Assembly: GCA_964036195.1 (NCBI GenBank)
Contig: OZ038450.1
Location: 33,249,197-33,313,196 of the forward strand
Direction of reading: 5' to 3'
From: Sphaerolaimus hirsutus
Taxonomy: Eukaryota > Nematoda > Chromadorea > Monhysterida > Sphaerolaimidae
Length of the DNA: 64,000 nucleotides
Shown here in pieces: positions 41,157 through 51,600 of the stretch (position 1 is the stretch's first letter; each line of letters begins with the position of its first letter). Below the pieces are notes generated by a model. That model was not told the origin of the DNA. It ran no database searches and was given only the letters and a program-made list of their open reading frames with translations. The position numbers and the translations under genes are program-made.

Positions 41157-43460
41157 TTATATTATGCAGTTTATTCCCTTCCATATTTGCTCTGAGCAAA
41201 GTTTTCTGTGAGCATGACACGTATTTCCATCTAAGATGTTTTCTTTAAATTTACAAGGTATAGAGCAAACTGCATTACGTGTGAGCACCCTCTCTTTCTC
41301 ATTACCTCGGCAAACATTCAAGACATGTGTTAGGTTTAGTGGTATTTTTACCCATGCATTACTGCAGTGTTTACACATTTTACGTCCTTCATTACCAAAA
41401 ATCCTTATAGCGTTGTGTCTCGCATGGAACCAATATAGTTCGTTATAGCGCAGACTTTTTATATTCATATCTTGTTTTGTTATGTCTCTATATTTCGAAA
41501 CAGCTTGTCCACTCACAACCTTCTCATTTTCTGTTCTGCGCCATAATTCCAGTTTTCTTTTTATATCAACTTTTTTTGCAAACTGAATTTCTTCACTTTT
41601 CCATTTCAGTGCCTTACAGGTATCTTTAAACAGTGTAGTTATTGTATTATCTGGTTTAATTCTGTCCTTGTTTATTAATTTTTCATCCACTCTGAGTATT
41701 CTGCGAACCCATCGCCCCTCCGGTAGATTTCGTATGTAGTTTGTGTACGTCAGAATTAATTGTTTTATCTTGTCCGATGGTAATAACCCTCCTATGTCTA
41801 GACTAAGACTATTGGAGCTACATCTTGCCGGTAGACCCACAGTTTTCTTCATTGTGTCTATATAGAGGCGATCCATAATAATTTGTTGTTTTTTGTCTAT
41901 ACCTGTCACTTCAACTCCGTATAGACCTGCCGACTCTATATATACTTTCCACGTCGTATTGCCATAGTATAATGGTTTACTGCTTTTCCGTGCTGCGGCT
42001 ATTGCAAGCGAACTTAATCTACGCATTTTTGCTAGCATACCAGCTTTATGTTCTCTGAAAGGATCCTCGTCTGATGTAATAATCACCCCGAGGTATTTTA
42101 TTGTTCTACCTTCTTTAATGTTTTGCCTGATATGATTTTCATCAAATCCTAGACCCCACTCTTTTTGTGTGGGTTTTTTCCCCCATCTCAATATTATACT
42201 TTTACTTGAATTAATGGTAACATCCCATTTCCATCCCCAATCACTGAAAATATCCATCAGACCTTGTAGCTCTACATCATTATTCGCCATTAGAACGATG
42301 TCATCAGCAAAAAATAGTGCTGGGATTTTCGGTTCGCCCCATCCACATTTGGCACCTTTCCTCGATTCAAGAAGTTTGTACGCTAAATCATGAACATATA
42401 TTGCATATAATGTCGGGCTCAAAGAACAGCCCTGCGCTACTCCTATGGAGTAGTCTAGTGTCTCTGTACTTACTTGACCGTAGGTCATTTTCGCTTTCAT
42501 CCCGCTGTAGACTTTTTCGATGGCTTTTACCATTTTTTCTGGTATACCCATAGTTTTCATTTTCAGCCATAATTTTTCTCGGTTTACTCTATCGAATGCC
42601 TTTACCGCATCTATAAAGCAGGTAGTGAACTGGTTTCCATTCGCCCGTGCGTAATTATGACATGTTTTTAGTATCTGTATATTGTCGGCTGTCCGTCTAT
42701 CTGGTCTGAAACCACCTTGAATTTCCGTTAAACTGTTGTTTTCTTCAAGTGCGCTAATTAGCCTAGCATTTAATATAGACATGTATAGTTTTTTTAGATT
42801 GCACGATATTCCTAATGTTCTATAGTTCTTTATGTCACTCTTGTCACCCTTTTTATGCAGAAGCACCATCTTACAGAGCGTTGCTTCACTGGGTAGATCT
42901 CCTCCATTATACCATTCATTATACACTTTCAATAGTGCAATTTTGAAGTTGTATGTTAAACATTTCATTGTTTCATGATGTATCTCAGTCGTGCCTGGCG
43001 ATTTACTATTCTCTAATCTCTTTAACGCTGTTTCAAGTTCGCCCAATGACATGTCATCCTGCATGTTCTCGTACGTTTCTACTGTTAAACCAATATCTTC
43101 AATATTTGGTTCTAGAGTAGTTAACTGAAGCCTTTCTCCAGGATTTTTAGTTGTCACGATATCCCATGCACTTAAAAGTTCTTTTTTTAAGTCTGTTTCA
43201 TCTGTAGCAGCGGTTCCATCCTGTTTGCAAATTGTGTGCAACTGATTTGTCAACTCATTTTTTCTTCTGTTTACCTTTCTGTATATATTCAATATCCCTT
43301 TTCTAGGGTTTTTATGTATGTCTTCAATTTCTTTATCCATTTTTTCTCGTTCTATTTCTTTTTTCAAATTTTTTAGCTTTGTTCGCTCTGTTTTAAGTAG
43401 GTCTAGTAGAGTGGGTATCCCTCCTGCCCTACGTACTTTCCGTCGAATTTTCGCTATCAC
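41157..43460 (-). CDS. LINE ORF4: non-LTR reverse transcriptase
   Basis: 767 codons, uninterrupted. RT blocks in order: thumb/finger entry around residue 200 (KNYRTLGISC), GGFRPDRRTADNI, the D-box FIDAVKAFDRV (catalytic Asp), GVAQGCSLSPTLYAIYV, the catalytic FADDIVLMAN, and KYLGVIITSDEDP. A C-terminal Cys/His motif (CKHCSNAW, then HVLNVC) resembles the zinc knuckle of many LINEs. No RNase H was recognised. The frame starts one base out of phase with ORF3 at an A8 run, with no ATG at the beginning, so expression probably depends on frameshifting or a fused transcript. The clade was not determined. Confidence 0.88.
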   Translation of the reverse strand: MIAKIRRKVRRAGGIPTLLDLLKTERTKLKNLKKEIEREKMDKEIEDIHKNPRKGILNIYRKVNRRKNELTNQLHTICKQDGTAATDETDLKKELLSAWDIVTTKNPGERLQLTTLEPNIEDIGLTVETYENMQDDMSLGELETALKRLENSKSPGTTEIHHETMKCLTYNFKIALLKVYNEWYNGGDLPSEATLCKMVLLHKKGDKSDIKNYRTLGISCNLKKLYMSILNARLISALEENNSLTEIQGGFRPDRRTADNIQILKTCHNYARANGNQFTTCFIDAVKAFDRVNREKLWLKMKTMGIPEKMVKAIEKVYSGMKAKMTYGQVSTETLDYSIGVAQGCSLSPTLYAIYVHDLAYKLLESRKGAKCGWGEPKIPALFFADDIVLMANNDVELQGLMDIFSDWGWKWDVTINSSKSIILRWGKKPTQKEWGLGFDENHIRQNIKEGRTIKYLGVIITSDEDPFREHKAGMLAKMRRLSSLAIAAARKSSKPLYYGNTTWKVYIESAGLYGVEVTGIDKKQQIIMDRLYIDTMKKTVGLPARCSSNSLSLDIGGLLPSDKIKQLILTYTNYIRNLPEGRWVRRILRVDEKLINKDRIKPDNTITTLFKDTCKALKWKSEEIQFAKKVDIKRKLELWRRTENEKVVSGQAVSKYRDITKQDMNIKSLRYNELYWFHARHNAIRIFGNEGRKMCKHCSNAWVKIPLNLTHVLNVCRGNEKERVLTRNAVCSIPCKFKENILDGNTCHAHRKLCSEQIWKGINCII

Positions 43461-43461
43461 T

Positions 43462-46365
43462 TTATGCTGTTTTTTTTGTTCTATAATTCACTTTTAGTGA
43501 CCTACATTCAGTAATTTCTATTTTCGGTACAATTGTATGGATTTTTTCCACGATGTCTTTATACCCTACTGGTTCGCCAGCTGCCCCGAATATCATTTTT
43601 AGTGACTCCCTTTCTTCTATTGTTTTAGGTTTTTTTATTGTAAACATTTTATCTTGTTTTAGTGATTTATTGATTTGAAATATAATTGCATTGTGGTCGG
43701 ATACCACGGTTGAGTATTCATTTTGCTCATCAATGAATCCCTTGGTTATCAGGCTTTCATTGTGTGTGATAATAAGATCAATTATCGATTGAGCGTTGGA
43801 CCTCTTATATGTCCACTTGCCTTCAAAATCATTGTTATTTACATATGCCCCACTCGATGCAAGGAAGTCACGGATCAGTTTTCCGTTATGATTTACATTT
43901 TGGTCATTTTCAGAAATACCCAAAGCGTCATTTCCAATATGTCCGTTGAAGTCCCCCATTATAACAACCTCCTCTTTTGCGTGTTTCGATATTTCAGCCT
44001 CCAGATGTGTCAAAATTCTAATATTTATATTCGTTATAATATGTGAATTTTTTGCTTTCGAATTATTTTCCAAATATACTAGGTATATGTTCAATGGCCC
44101 TTTATCACTGAACAGTTTTATACTCAATACATAGTCTTGAATGTTTGTCGGTGTCTTATTCACATAAAAGCGTAACCCCTCTCTTATGTAAAAGCTTAAC
44201 CCACCGGTGCCATGTAGCATATTGTATTGATGTATGCCCTTGTACCCACTCAAGTCCAGCGTCTCGAGAGCGCTACGAAAATTCGTTTCTGCAAAGCCCA
44301 GTATATATGCGGCAACATTTTTGACCGTATCAGTTAACGCTTCTATCTGATTACGCAGATTACGTACGTTTTGGTATAGCATGTAGAATGCTAGCGGTTG
44401 CCACGCCATGTCATCCATTTCCATTAATGATTCATCCGAGCACTCAACCATTTTTATTTGTAATAACAGAACAAGTAAAATAAAACCGATCATATTTCCG
44501 CTTCCTCGCATATATGGAAAAATTCGTACCATCTCGCCTACACACCAAATAGTGAACAATAAATTCATAAAGGCACCCCCCCACCACGAAATGAAATGAG
44601 GTATTGATAGAAACATCAAATTAAAATCTATCCACCATACCAATGAGAGTGTTGAAATCTTAAAAGCGTCCAAAATATTTTTGGCGCAGTGACAAAAGTA
44701 CGCCATCAATTGCATGTCAAAAGCCATGTTTTCTCGAGTTACGTATAGTGATAAATTTCTTCGACTAGATAACATTTGCTTCCTATTTTTCCCTAATCGT
44801 AAAAAGTCTATGTACGTAATTCGAGAAGCGTTTTTTGCGCTCTGCTCCCAAAATGAGCAATATACCTCATAACGCACTATCCTGTAAGAGTAATGTAGTG
44901 ATACATAAATGAATTCGCAACCACACCTTATATTTACAGGTGCTGGCAGTATGCCAAAACCCCTACAATCCTGAACAACATATGCCAAGTTTTGTGAAAA
45001 CAGAAGTATACAATAGCTTTTTGTTTCATCTAGTTTATACTCTGCATATGTAGTTCCGGAGTCATCTTGATGACGCCATACACCAATCCAAATTTCTAAT
45101 CCTTCGAAATATACCGTGCCAAAAAAATACAAAGAATCTAAATATCGTCCAGGGCCCCTACTAGTTTCCGACGCGACGACAGCTTCTTGTGGAAAATGTC
45201 CTTTACGCCAGCGTTTCTGCTCTCTTTTTGTACCTGAGGAAGTGGCATGTACTATGTAAGGGTATCTTAAATGGAAAGTATCAGTAAAAGTAGTTCCGTA
45301 TACCCACATTTGTAGTAATTTCTCCTCCATTAAAACAGCGATCAAACGCTGGCCATTGATATTTGTATGTAAACCGTCAGCGCATAGCATGGCCAACATC
45401 GCATCTACCGGAGATTCACATCCCATTTTGGCCCAATTTTTACACAAAAAATCCATAATTTCCAAAATTTCGACATTTGGGAGTTTTTTTGCGACTGCGA
45501 CCAGATTTTTTTCGAGTTTACACGCTAATTCCATAATGTCGCATGCTAAGTCGCGATCCCATAAGACATCATTGTCACAGGGTAGAGAAGGCCCTATCAA
45601 ACTAAATAAAAAACAACCACACGGGTGGACCATCCCCGTATTGTATCGGAACATAAGGTCCATAAATTGCACAAGAAATGTCGGTAAAGTGTCAATTTTC
45701 GTCGAATCAAAAGGCATCGCGGATTCGATGCCAACGAAATTCAAAATGCCGCGGATCAAAATCACATCATACATCGTTGAGTTACCCAAAGCTATCAGAT
45801 TTGCCCCTATCGTGTTCAGATCACACCCCACAAATAGTTTTTTTGTGGAATGCAGCACGTTTGGGACCTGGCGCTGTGAAAAATAACCCTCTAAAAAAGT
45901 AGTCAAATCCGCTGCAGTAGAGTCACCACATACTAGGACCGAAAAAAAGTAGTCGCTAATTTGGGGGGCCTCTTCCGACAGGGGTTCAATTTCTAAGTCT
46001 AGCGAGAGAAGCGGCGATTTATCGGACTTTCTGCGAGCAACTTCTGGTCCTATATCGAGGCCTAGGGACAGTTTTTTTAGAATTGACGCCACAGAAAATG
46101 AGTTTTTTTTATCTATCTTCTCATCAAACAAAATCACAGTTTCCGGCTCTGAATTTTTTGATTTCACATATTTTTTCAGAATTTTGGCTGCCTTCGATTG
46201 GGTTTTGTGATCAAGTTGGTGCAGCAAAAGTTGCTTGTAGATTCGCTGTTTAGGTTCGAACCTCCCCTGACCGACCTGCGTGGGTTTGGGCTTTTTTGGC
46301 TCCTTCCCAAAACCTCCCAAAGGCGCATTTTTGCTAGCCTGAGTCGGATTTTTGGTCGACGCCAT
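43462..46365 (-). CDS. LINE ORF3: SGNH esterase-like domain, membrane segments, APE-type endonuclease
   Basis: 967 codons. Residues ~130-350: SGNH/GDSL-like hydrolase with block I VLVCGDSTAAD and block V DGLHTNINGQRL, which supply the expected Ser, Asp and His; CR1-type LINEs are known to carry an esterase domain. Residues ~355-640: an AT-rich-coded region with several hydrophobic segments (STLSLVWWIDFNLMFLSI; FMNLLFTIWCVG; FILLVLLLQIKM), partly interpretable as intron. From ~640: endonuclease/exonuclease/phosphatase domain with RNLRNQIEAL, AETNF, VVIMGDFNGHIG, IDLIITH and VVSDHNAI. A phase-0 GT-AG pair (45303 to 44971, 333 bp) could remove part of the middle. Splicing of the upstream intron would fuse this to ORF2. 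Confidence 0.85.
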   Translation of the reverse strand: MASTKNPTQASKNAPLGGFGKEPKKPKPTQVGQGRFEPKQRIYKQLLLHQLDHKTQSKAAKILKKYVKSKNSEPETVILFDEKIDKKNSFSVASILKKLSLGLDIGPEVARRKSDKSPLLSLDLEIEPLSEEAPQISDYFFSVLVCGDSTAADLTTFLEGYFSQRQVPNVLHSTKKLFVGCDLNTIGANLIALGNSTMYDVILIRGILNFVGIESAMPFDSTKIDTLPTFLVQFMDLMFRYNTGMVHPCGCFLFSLIGPSLPCDNDVLWDRDLACDIMELACKLEKNLVAVAKKLPNVEILEIMDFLCKNWAKMGCESPVDAMLAMLCADGLHTNINGQRLIAVLMEEKLLQMWVYGTTFTDTFHLRYPYIVHATSSGTKREQKRWRKGHFPQEAVVASETSRGPGRYLDSLYFFGTVYFEGLEIWIGVWRHQDDSGTTYAEYKLDETKSYCILLFSQNLAYVVQDCRGFGILPAPVNIRCGCEFIYVSLHYSYRIVRYEVYCSFWEQSAKNASRITYIDFLRLGKNRKQMLSSRRNLSLYVTRENMAFDMQLMAYFCHCAKNILDAFKISTLSLVWWIDFNLMFLSIPHFISWWGGAFMNLLFTIWCVGEMVRIFPYMRGSGNMIGFILLVLLLQIKMVECSDESLMEMDDMAWQPLAFYMLYQNVRNLRNQIEALTDTVKNVAAYILGFAETNFRSALETLDLSGYKGIHQYNMLHGTGGLSFYIREGLRFYVNKTPTNIQDYVLSIKLFSDKGPLNIYLVYLENNSKAKNSHIITNINIRILTHLEAEISKHAKEEVVIMGDFNGHIGNDALGISENDQNVNHNGKLIRDFLASSGAYVNNNDFEGKWTYKRSNAQSIIDLIITHNESLITKGFIDEQNEYSTVVSDHNAIIFQINKSLKQDKMFTIKKPKTIEERESLKMIFGAAGEPVGYKDIVEKIHTIVPKIEITECRSLKVNYRTKKTA
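43470..43477 (-). promoter_or_regulatory. A8 run at the ORF3/ORF4 junction, candidate frameshift site
   Basis: Eight A on the minus strand lie a few codons before the ORF3 stop, and ORF4 is open in the next frame from the same point. A one-base slip on this homopolymer would produce an endonuclease-RT fusion. It could equally be an indel mutation or a sequencing error. Confidence 0.5.
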
Positions 46366-46409
46366 CTGGTGGCGCGTCGATTTGTTCCCGCCGCCAGCGG
46401 AAGTGTTAT

Positions 46410-46696
46410 CTGTGTGGTCGATATATGGATTTATTGACTTCAGTAAGGTAAATGTCGTTGTAGCATTTATTCTAGTAGTGTATAATGTGTGTATTACGCA
46501 AATAGATTTATTTCCAAAAGTAAAATACCTATTCCAAGTGTTTTGAGACGTTGATGTGTTTCTAAAGCAGTCGCTTAAATTTTCCGCGAATTTGGTATAA
46601 ACTTTTCATGGTTCATTTTTACTACCATTCGTATATGTTTAGTTGATAGCATGTTGTTTGACCTAGAGGGGGTTGATAAGTTGTTAAAAATACTAC
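46410..46696 (-). other. Intron J (ORF2 to ORF3), 287 bp, not a multiple of three
   Basis: Donor CCCGAAG|GTAGTA and acceptor CGACCACACAG|ATAAC. It removes the ORF2 stop and joins ORF2 phase 1 to ORF3 with exact frame, making a continuous reading frame upstream of the listed ORF3 ATG. Confidence 0.6.
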
Positions 46697-48500
46697 CTTC
46701 GGGTAAAATCTCCTCAACTCGACAGCCACCCTCCGTCTCAGCGTCTAGCGCGGCCAGTTGTCTCATCAATTCGTTTTTCTTGTCCAATTTTTCGTTTTTG
46801 TTCGACATAACTTTGGGCGTTTCGAACGCATTATCCGTGCCCACCATAATTTCATCATCGTCGACCATCTCCGTGATTAGTGGCGTATTCGAGCCACTAT
46901 CCACCATAAGTTCGTCTTTGTCGGCTTCCCATGGGTTGCCCGCCGTAAAATTTGGCACGATGCCCACCCGGTTGCCTGGATGGTTATGATTAATATAAAT
47001 ATTCGTAATTGCACAAATCACATTGTATATGTTTTGTTCAACATCGTAGTTTTGTCTCAAAACATGATTAAATTTTACATTTGGCCAAGATATCCTCAAT
47101 TTCCTTATATAACCAGCGTAAGTACTTCTTACATAGTTCCGTGTATGTGGGAGTTTTTCCACTACAATATGATCCACTGCTATTTTTAAATGTCCCGACT
47201 CACCTCGGCCGCCAAAATTGCCGCCTCTCGCCCGCGCAAAACGTCTGCCCATGTTGAAGTTTTGGCTCGACCCGTATGTTTGATTTTGACCCGCCGCATT
47301 TGGTCCCACGAAATTGCCCCTGCCGCGTCCGCGAAAATTGCCGCGCGTATTTGCAAATTGGGCTCCAACGCGGCGCTGAATCTGAGTAGTTTTTGAAAAG
47401 TGTCTAATTACGAAGTATTTCCAATATACATAGTATATTTTCCGCCTAAATATTTTAAACTGTGAGATATTAGACATTGAGCGACATTTACAGTATAGCT
47501 GTTTATCTCCATTATTTTGGCACATGGCCAAGGAAAAAAATCCTTGATACATAAAGACTAGCACTGTCTGATACCGTTTTAGAGCGGCTGTAAAGTGTTT
47601 TTTCGAGAGTGTTCTATAAGATACAGTTTTCGAAGCAGATTTGTATCTTTTGAATTTTTGGCCTTCTGCCAATGAAAAGGGTCTTCTATGAATTGAACAT
47701 ACCTCAGCCTCGTACCATTGCGGCGGGGCGATGGCTTTTAGTACTTGCGCAAAATACCCTTTGCCGTCTGCCGGGTCCCAGGCACCCGCATTCATCTTTT
47801 CGGAAAATGTGTTGTAATCCCTAATCTTCTCTCTACCCTTTATTGTCATTTTCGTGTACGCCTCAAGTTCGCCAATTTTTTCGCGCACCTCCATCCAGGC
47901 CAAACCGAACAGATTCATGTAAGGTTTCGTATAAAATTGTCCCATTTCGGTGGGCAGCGTGGCCTGTGTTAACAAGTATAATTTGCTATTTTCGGTAATG
48001 TATTCAATATCAGTACTAAGAGATGTTTTTGTCCCATTAGTAAAGAAAAGCATAGTTCTGTTTTTGTTTACATGTACCTTAAATGTTCTTTTTATGGCAT
48101 TCAACGTCCAGAATGATAATTTTTGTCTACCCATGTAATTTACAAATACACAATCCCAAGGTGTATGTAGACTCACCTCCACTGTACCTTTGATAGCCCC
48201 GCATTGCAATGATCCCTTCCAACCGGTAGGGGGGTTTATTCCCGCGCAGCGAATGTAGCGAGTCTCCTCAACCCAGCCCGTGTTCGTTTTCGTGTGGTTC
48301 GATTGCCACAGTAGTTGGCTGTGGAAGGATGATATACTGTACTGGGTGTATATAAGCATTTTTGGATTATGACCCCCCATAAAACGTATGTGATGTATTT
48401 GGTTTAAATTCATTCGAATCGGATGTCTCTCCAATTCTGATACATTTTCGAGTTTTTCATTCATATGTACTATTCTTACTTGAATATTATTAGATTCCAA
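46575..48500 (-). CDS. LINE ORF2: RNA-binding RGG-box region with open introns
   Basis: 641 codons. Residues ~180-265 (ATLPTEMGQFY onward) form a hydrophilic exon. Residues ~375-430 contain an RGG/RG-box (FRGRGRGNF; GRRFARARGGNFGGRG), typical of RNA-binding gag or ORF1 proteins. The acidic C-terminal region ends near EEILPEGS. The first ~178 codons lie inside intron G, and two further intron intervals (H, I) are open in frame. These intronic parts are rich in Tyr, Cys, Trp and NxT sites, unlike the exons. Likely a nucleic-acid-binding part of the polyprotein. Confidence 0.75.
   Translation of the reverse strand: MESNNIQVRIVHMNEKLENVSELERHPIRMNLNQIHHIRFMGGHNPKMLIYTQYSISSFHSQLLWQSNHTKTNTGWVEETRYIRCAGINPPTGWKGSLQCGAIKGTVEVSLHTPWDCVFVNYMGRQKLSFWTLNAIKRTFKVHVNKNRTMLFFTNGTKTSLSTDIEYITENSKLYLLTQATLPTEMGQFYTKPYMNLFGLAWMEVREKIGELEAYTKMTIKGREKIRDYNTFSEKMNAGAWDPADGKGYFAQVLKAIAPPQWYEAEVCSIHRRPFSLAEGQKFKRYKSASKTVSYRTLSKKHFTAALKRYQTVLVFMYQGFFSLAMCQNNGDKQLYCKCRSMSNISQFKIFRRKIYYVYWKYFVIRHFSKTTQIQRRVGAQFANTRGNFRGRGRGNFVGPNAAGQNQTYGSSQNFNMGRRFARARGGNFGGRGESGHLKIAVDHIVVEKLPHTRNYVRSTYAGYIRKLRISWPNVKFNHVLRQNYDVEQNIYNVICAITNIYINHNHPGNRVGIVPNFTAGNPWEADKDELMVDSGSNTPLITEMVDDDEIMVGTDNAFETPKVMSNKNEKLDKKNELMRQLAALDAETEGGCRVEEILPEGSIFNNLSTPSRSNNMLSTKHIRMVVKMNHEKFIPNSRKI
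46976..47203 (-). other. Intron I, 228 bp, 3n and stop-free
   Basis: Donor GGCCGAG|GTGAGTC, acceptor AACCATCCAG|GCAAC. The host frame stays open through all 76 codons. Confidence 0.75.
47382..47702 (-). other. Intron H, 321 bp, 3n and stop-free
   Basis: Donor GAGGCTGAG|GTATGTTC, acceptor AAACTACTCAG|ATTCAG. 107 codons open in the host frame. Confidence 0.75.
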
Positions 48501-48676
48501 TGTACGCTTTTTTTTAAAAAATTTATTAATTTTTAAAAAAATAGTTTTTTTTTTAAAAAACTGATATTTGAAATATGAGGCATTTTTACCATATATTTCG
48601 CCTGTAAGTTAGTCCAGCAATCATTCCAGTTTTTTACAAAGGATTTGAAAGAGATTTTTAGAAAAACTATGTCTAC
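47964..48676 (-). other. Intron G (ORF1 to ORF2), 713 bp, carries the frame change
   Basis: Donor CGCAGA|GTAGAC (weak), acceptor TTAACACAG|GCCACG. Both borders are phase 0, and removal joins ORF1 to ORF2 in frame. Open in the ORF1 frame on its 5' side and in the ORF2 frame on its 3' side, with stops between. Confidence 0.6.
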
Positions 48677-51600
48677 TCTGCGAACTAGCCGAAGTTGGGC
48701 GTTGCACTGGACAGCATTGGAGCAGATTAGCACCAGCTCTGCATACGCGATGGTATTTTGAGCCTCTATTACAGACTCATACATCATGTCTCCCTTGGCA
48801 ATCCCCAGTTTGAACCATTTTTTGTCTAATTCTGCATCCTGCTGTTTCTGTTGAAGCTGAAAGTTACTCAACTTGCTCCATTCTTGGTACAATTTGCCGA
48901 CGAATTCGTAGTGTTTCGCGGTGAAACCGGTGCCATTGTTGGATACGTAGAATGATGTCAGCCCACACGCTCTTTGTTGAGCTTCTAAATCTCCCGTCGC
49001 AAGAGTTTCAGCCTGTGTGTGGATACGTTTTTTGATGATATTTTGTGAGATGTATACATCATTTGTGAACAATAAAAATATGAATGCTGCCCCATGTATA
49101 CTATTTAACTGTGCATTAATGCCTGAAGTAATTAACAATTTCACTTTAGCATCCAATTTCATATCCTTATCCCAATTCAAAAAAGTATATTCATGGGTTA
49201 GTGCTCTCATCACCCAATGAGTTTCGGTTTTTATTGAGTATTTATTTCGATGTAAAAATTGATTTGGTGGTGGATATTTACAAAAACCAATCTCAGTCTT
49301 GTAGAACATTTTCCCCCCACTCACATAAAGCAGTGCGATCGCAATGCATGGAAATTTAACGCCGCTGTACATGACCTTCCACGGGTAGAGGTAGCACATC
49401 ATGTCGGACGGGTCGTTCAACGCGAACAAGATGTCTTTCTCTGCCCCCTTTCTCAAAACATTTGCCGCTGTTTGCAGCGGCCTTTCATGGGGATCGGTGA
49501 CAACATCACAAATAGCCTGCCGTGGGCGTTTTGTCGGTATTTCTGACTGGATGCGGCCAGCTTTTCGCTTTGTGGTGATATCCAGCGCAGAGATTTGCTC
49601 CAGCTTTTTCTGGTGATCAAAAATTTTCTTTTTTAACCACAACATAGACGTCTGTAGGCGCCCCTTGTTGTCATGCGCCTGCATAAGGTATACAGTGGTC
49701 GGTATAGATTGAGACATATTTAATTTTGACACAAATATATTATGTCGAAACAACCAGTTTTGATACAATTTCTGCTTGTTATTTTCTTGAGACACCGATA
49801 TATTGCCCCCAGTAAACTTTGTTAGTTTTTTAATTATCGAGTAATTTATAAATAGGTCCCCCATGTTACCTGAATTAAATACAGTTAACCACGACCTTAC
49901 CTGATCTAGTATATCGTCCGTAAGAAAATCCGTAATGTCCAATCGATCGTCCAAGTCGGACTTTAAATCGGCCACATTTTTGAACAGCTTTGCAACGTCC
50001 GTATCAACTTTCTCAACATCGTCTGATAGCCCATAAATCGATTCCTTCAGACCGCCCAAAATTTTCGCCATTTTTACTTCCACCTGTAGGTATTTTATTT
50101 GCATTATGAAAGACCATATTTTATGATAGCTGAATGTCAGTGACAGACATGAATGACTGGTAGTGACACAATTCATTACGATGAGATCTTTTTTAGTATT
50201 GTACCGAGTTTTCATGGCATAAAAATATTCCCACGGTATATCATTGTATTGCATACATTTTAAAAAATGTATATAATTACATATTGGTAGAACACCGAAC
50301 AGAACTCTTTGCCTCTTATGGCTCACCTTTTTAACCCCCCACTGTAATTTCCGGTTTTGACCTGTCAAATAGTTCAACAATTTAATCATTTTCGTGAAGT
50401 CGTCCCGTGTAGGATTTTTGTTTTTGTCCAGGGAAGTGAACAGCTGTCCAATTAGTTCCGCTGGTTCCAAACCAGTAGTTCCCACTTTTTCATCCTCCGG
50501 CATGTCATCTAATAACGAAATCCAATCCGCCATCAGTTCCGAATACATGCCTGCGAAGTATGGGCAGTTTGCAGGTATTTTTAACAAAGTTGTGTATCTG
50601 TCAGATCTATTGAAGATACGTTTCCTAGTCAGAAACTGTTCGAATAACGTTATTTTGCATAACGTTGTACGTTTTCGAGTTATCAACGTGCTAATGTTAT
50701 AAGATAAATCACGGTAAAAGCGGTGGCGGAAATTATGACATATGATTTGCCATATGCTGTTAGAAGAATTTACTGCGACCCAAGGAAAGAGTGTAAATAA
50801 CCCCCATTTACCAAAATCCCTAGCGTTGTCTTTGACAGTTTGTCCGACAATTACGCGGGGCTGCGACTTTGTAGTTTCAGTGCTAGTTGGTCTTTCATCC
50901 TCCAAATCTGGCGAAATTGTGCTGCCATTCGAATCGAAACTTTTTTCCAAGTTGCCCTCTACCAAGTCGACGTGTGGCGATTCGGTTGGCTCGTTCGACT
51001 CATTCGAGTCAACTGAAAGAATTGCAGACAATTTTGTGCACTTGTAGCATGTCTGTTTAGTTTGAACATAACACCATTTTGATATAAATATAGCTGTAAT
51101 ATTTAATTCTGAAACATTTATGCCTTTAGCATTCAAGAGGAATGACACATGTTGTTGTTCATTATCATAATAACACGCCACAACGTGTAAAAAATGTCCC
51201 CCCAAATTACCACTGTCAATTCGTTCTTTTTTTTCCTTTACGGCCTTCGATTCCGATGCGCTTGAATTCCTGGCGAAAATAGACGAAATTTTGGTTGATG
51301 CCCCTCTATTCGGTGTTTGCGATCTTGTGCGAGTGCGTTCTGGTATATCTGCCCCGCCCGTACGATTTTTACTTGCAGCTATCATATTTGTTCTTCTTTT
51401 TCGTAGCGATTTTTTCGTAGCTTCACTTTTCCCATCCAGATGTGTCTGTGAAGAAGTATCTGTTGTTATTTTTTTTTGACAGCCTATGTTGACATTTTGG
51501 TAGGTTGTATTGGCATGAATTTGTCCTGTTAATATCCCATCTGCTAAGTAGGTAATTTTGGCCGTCTGCCAAGTCAGATTTACCCTTATTAATGCATCCC

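Noticed and set aside
49259-51047. Plus-strand ORFs of 70-100 codons within the LINE
   Set aside because: Shadows of the minus-strand ORF1 frame.
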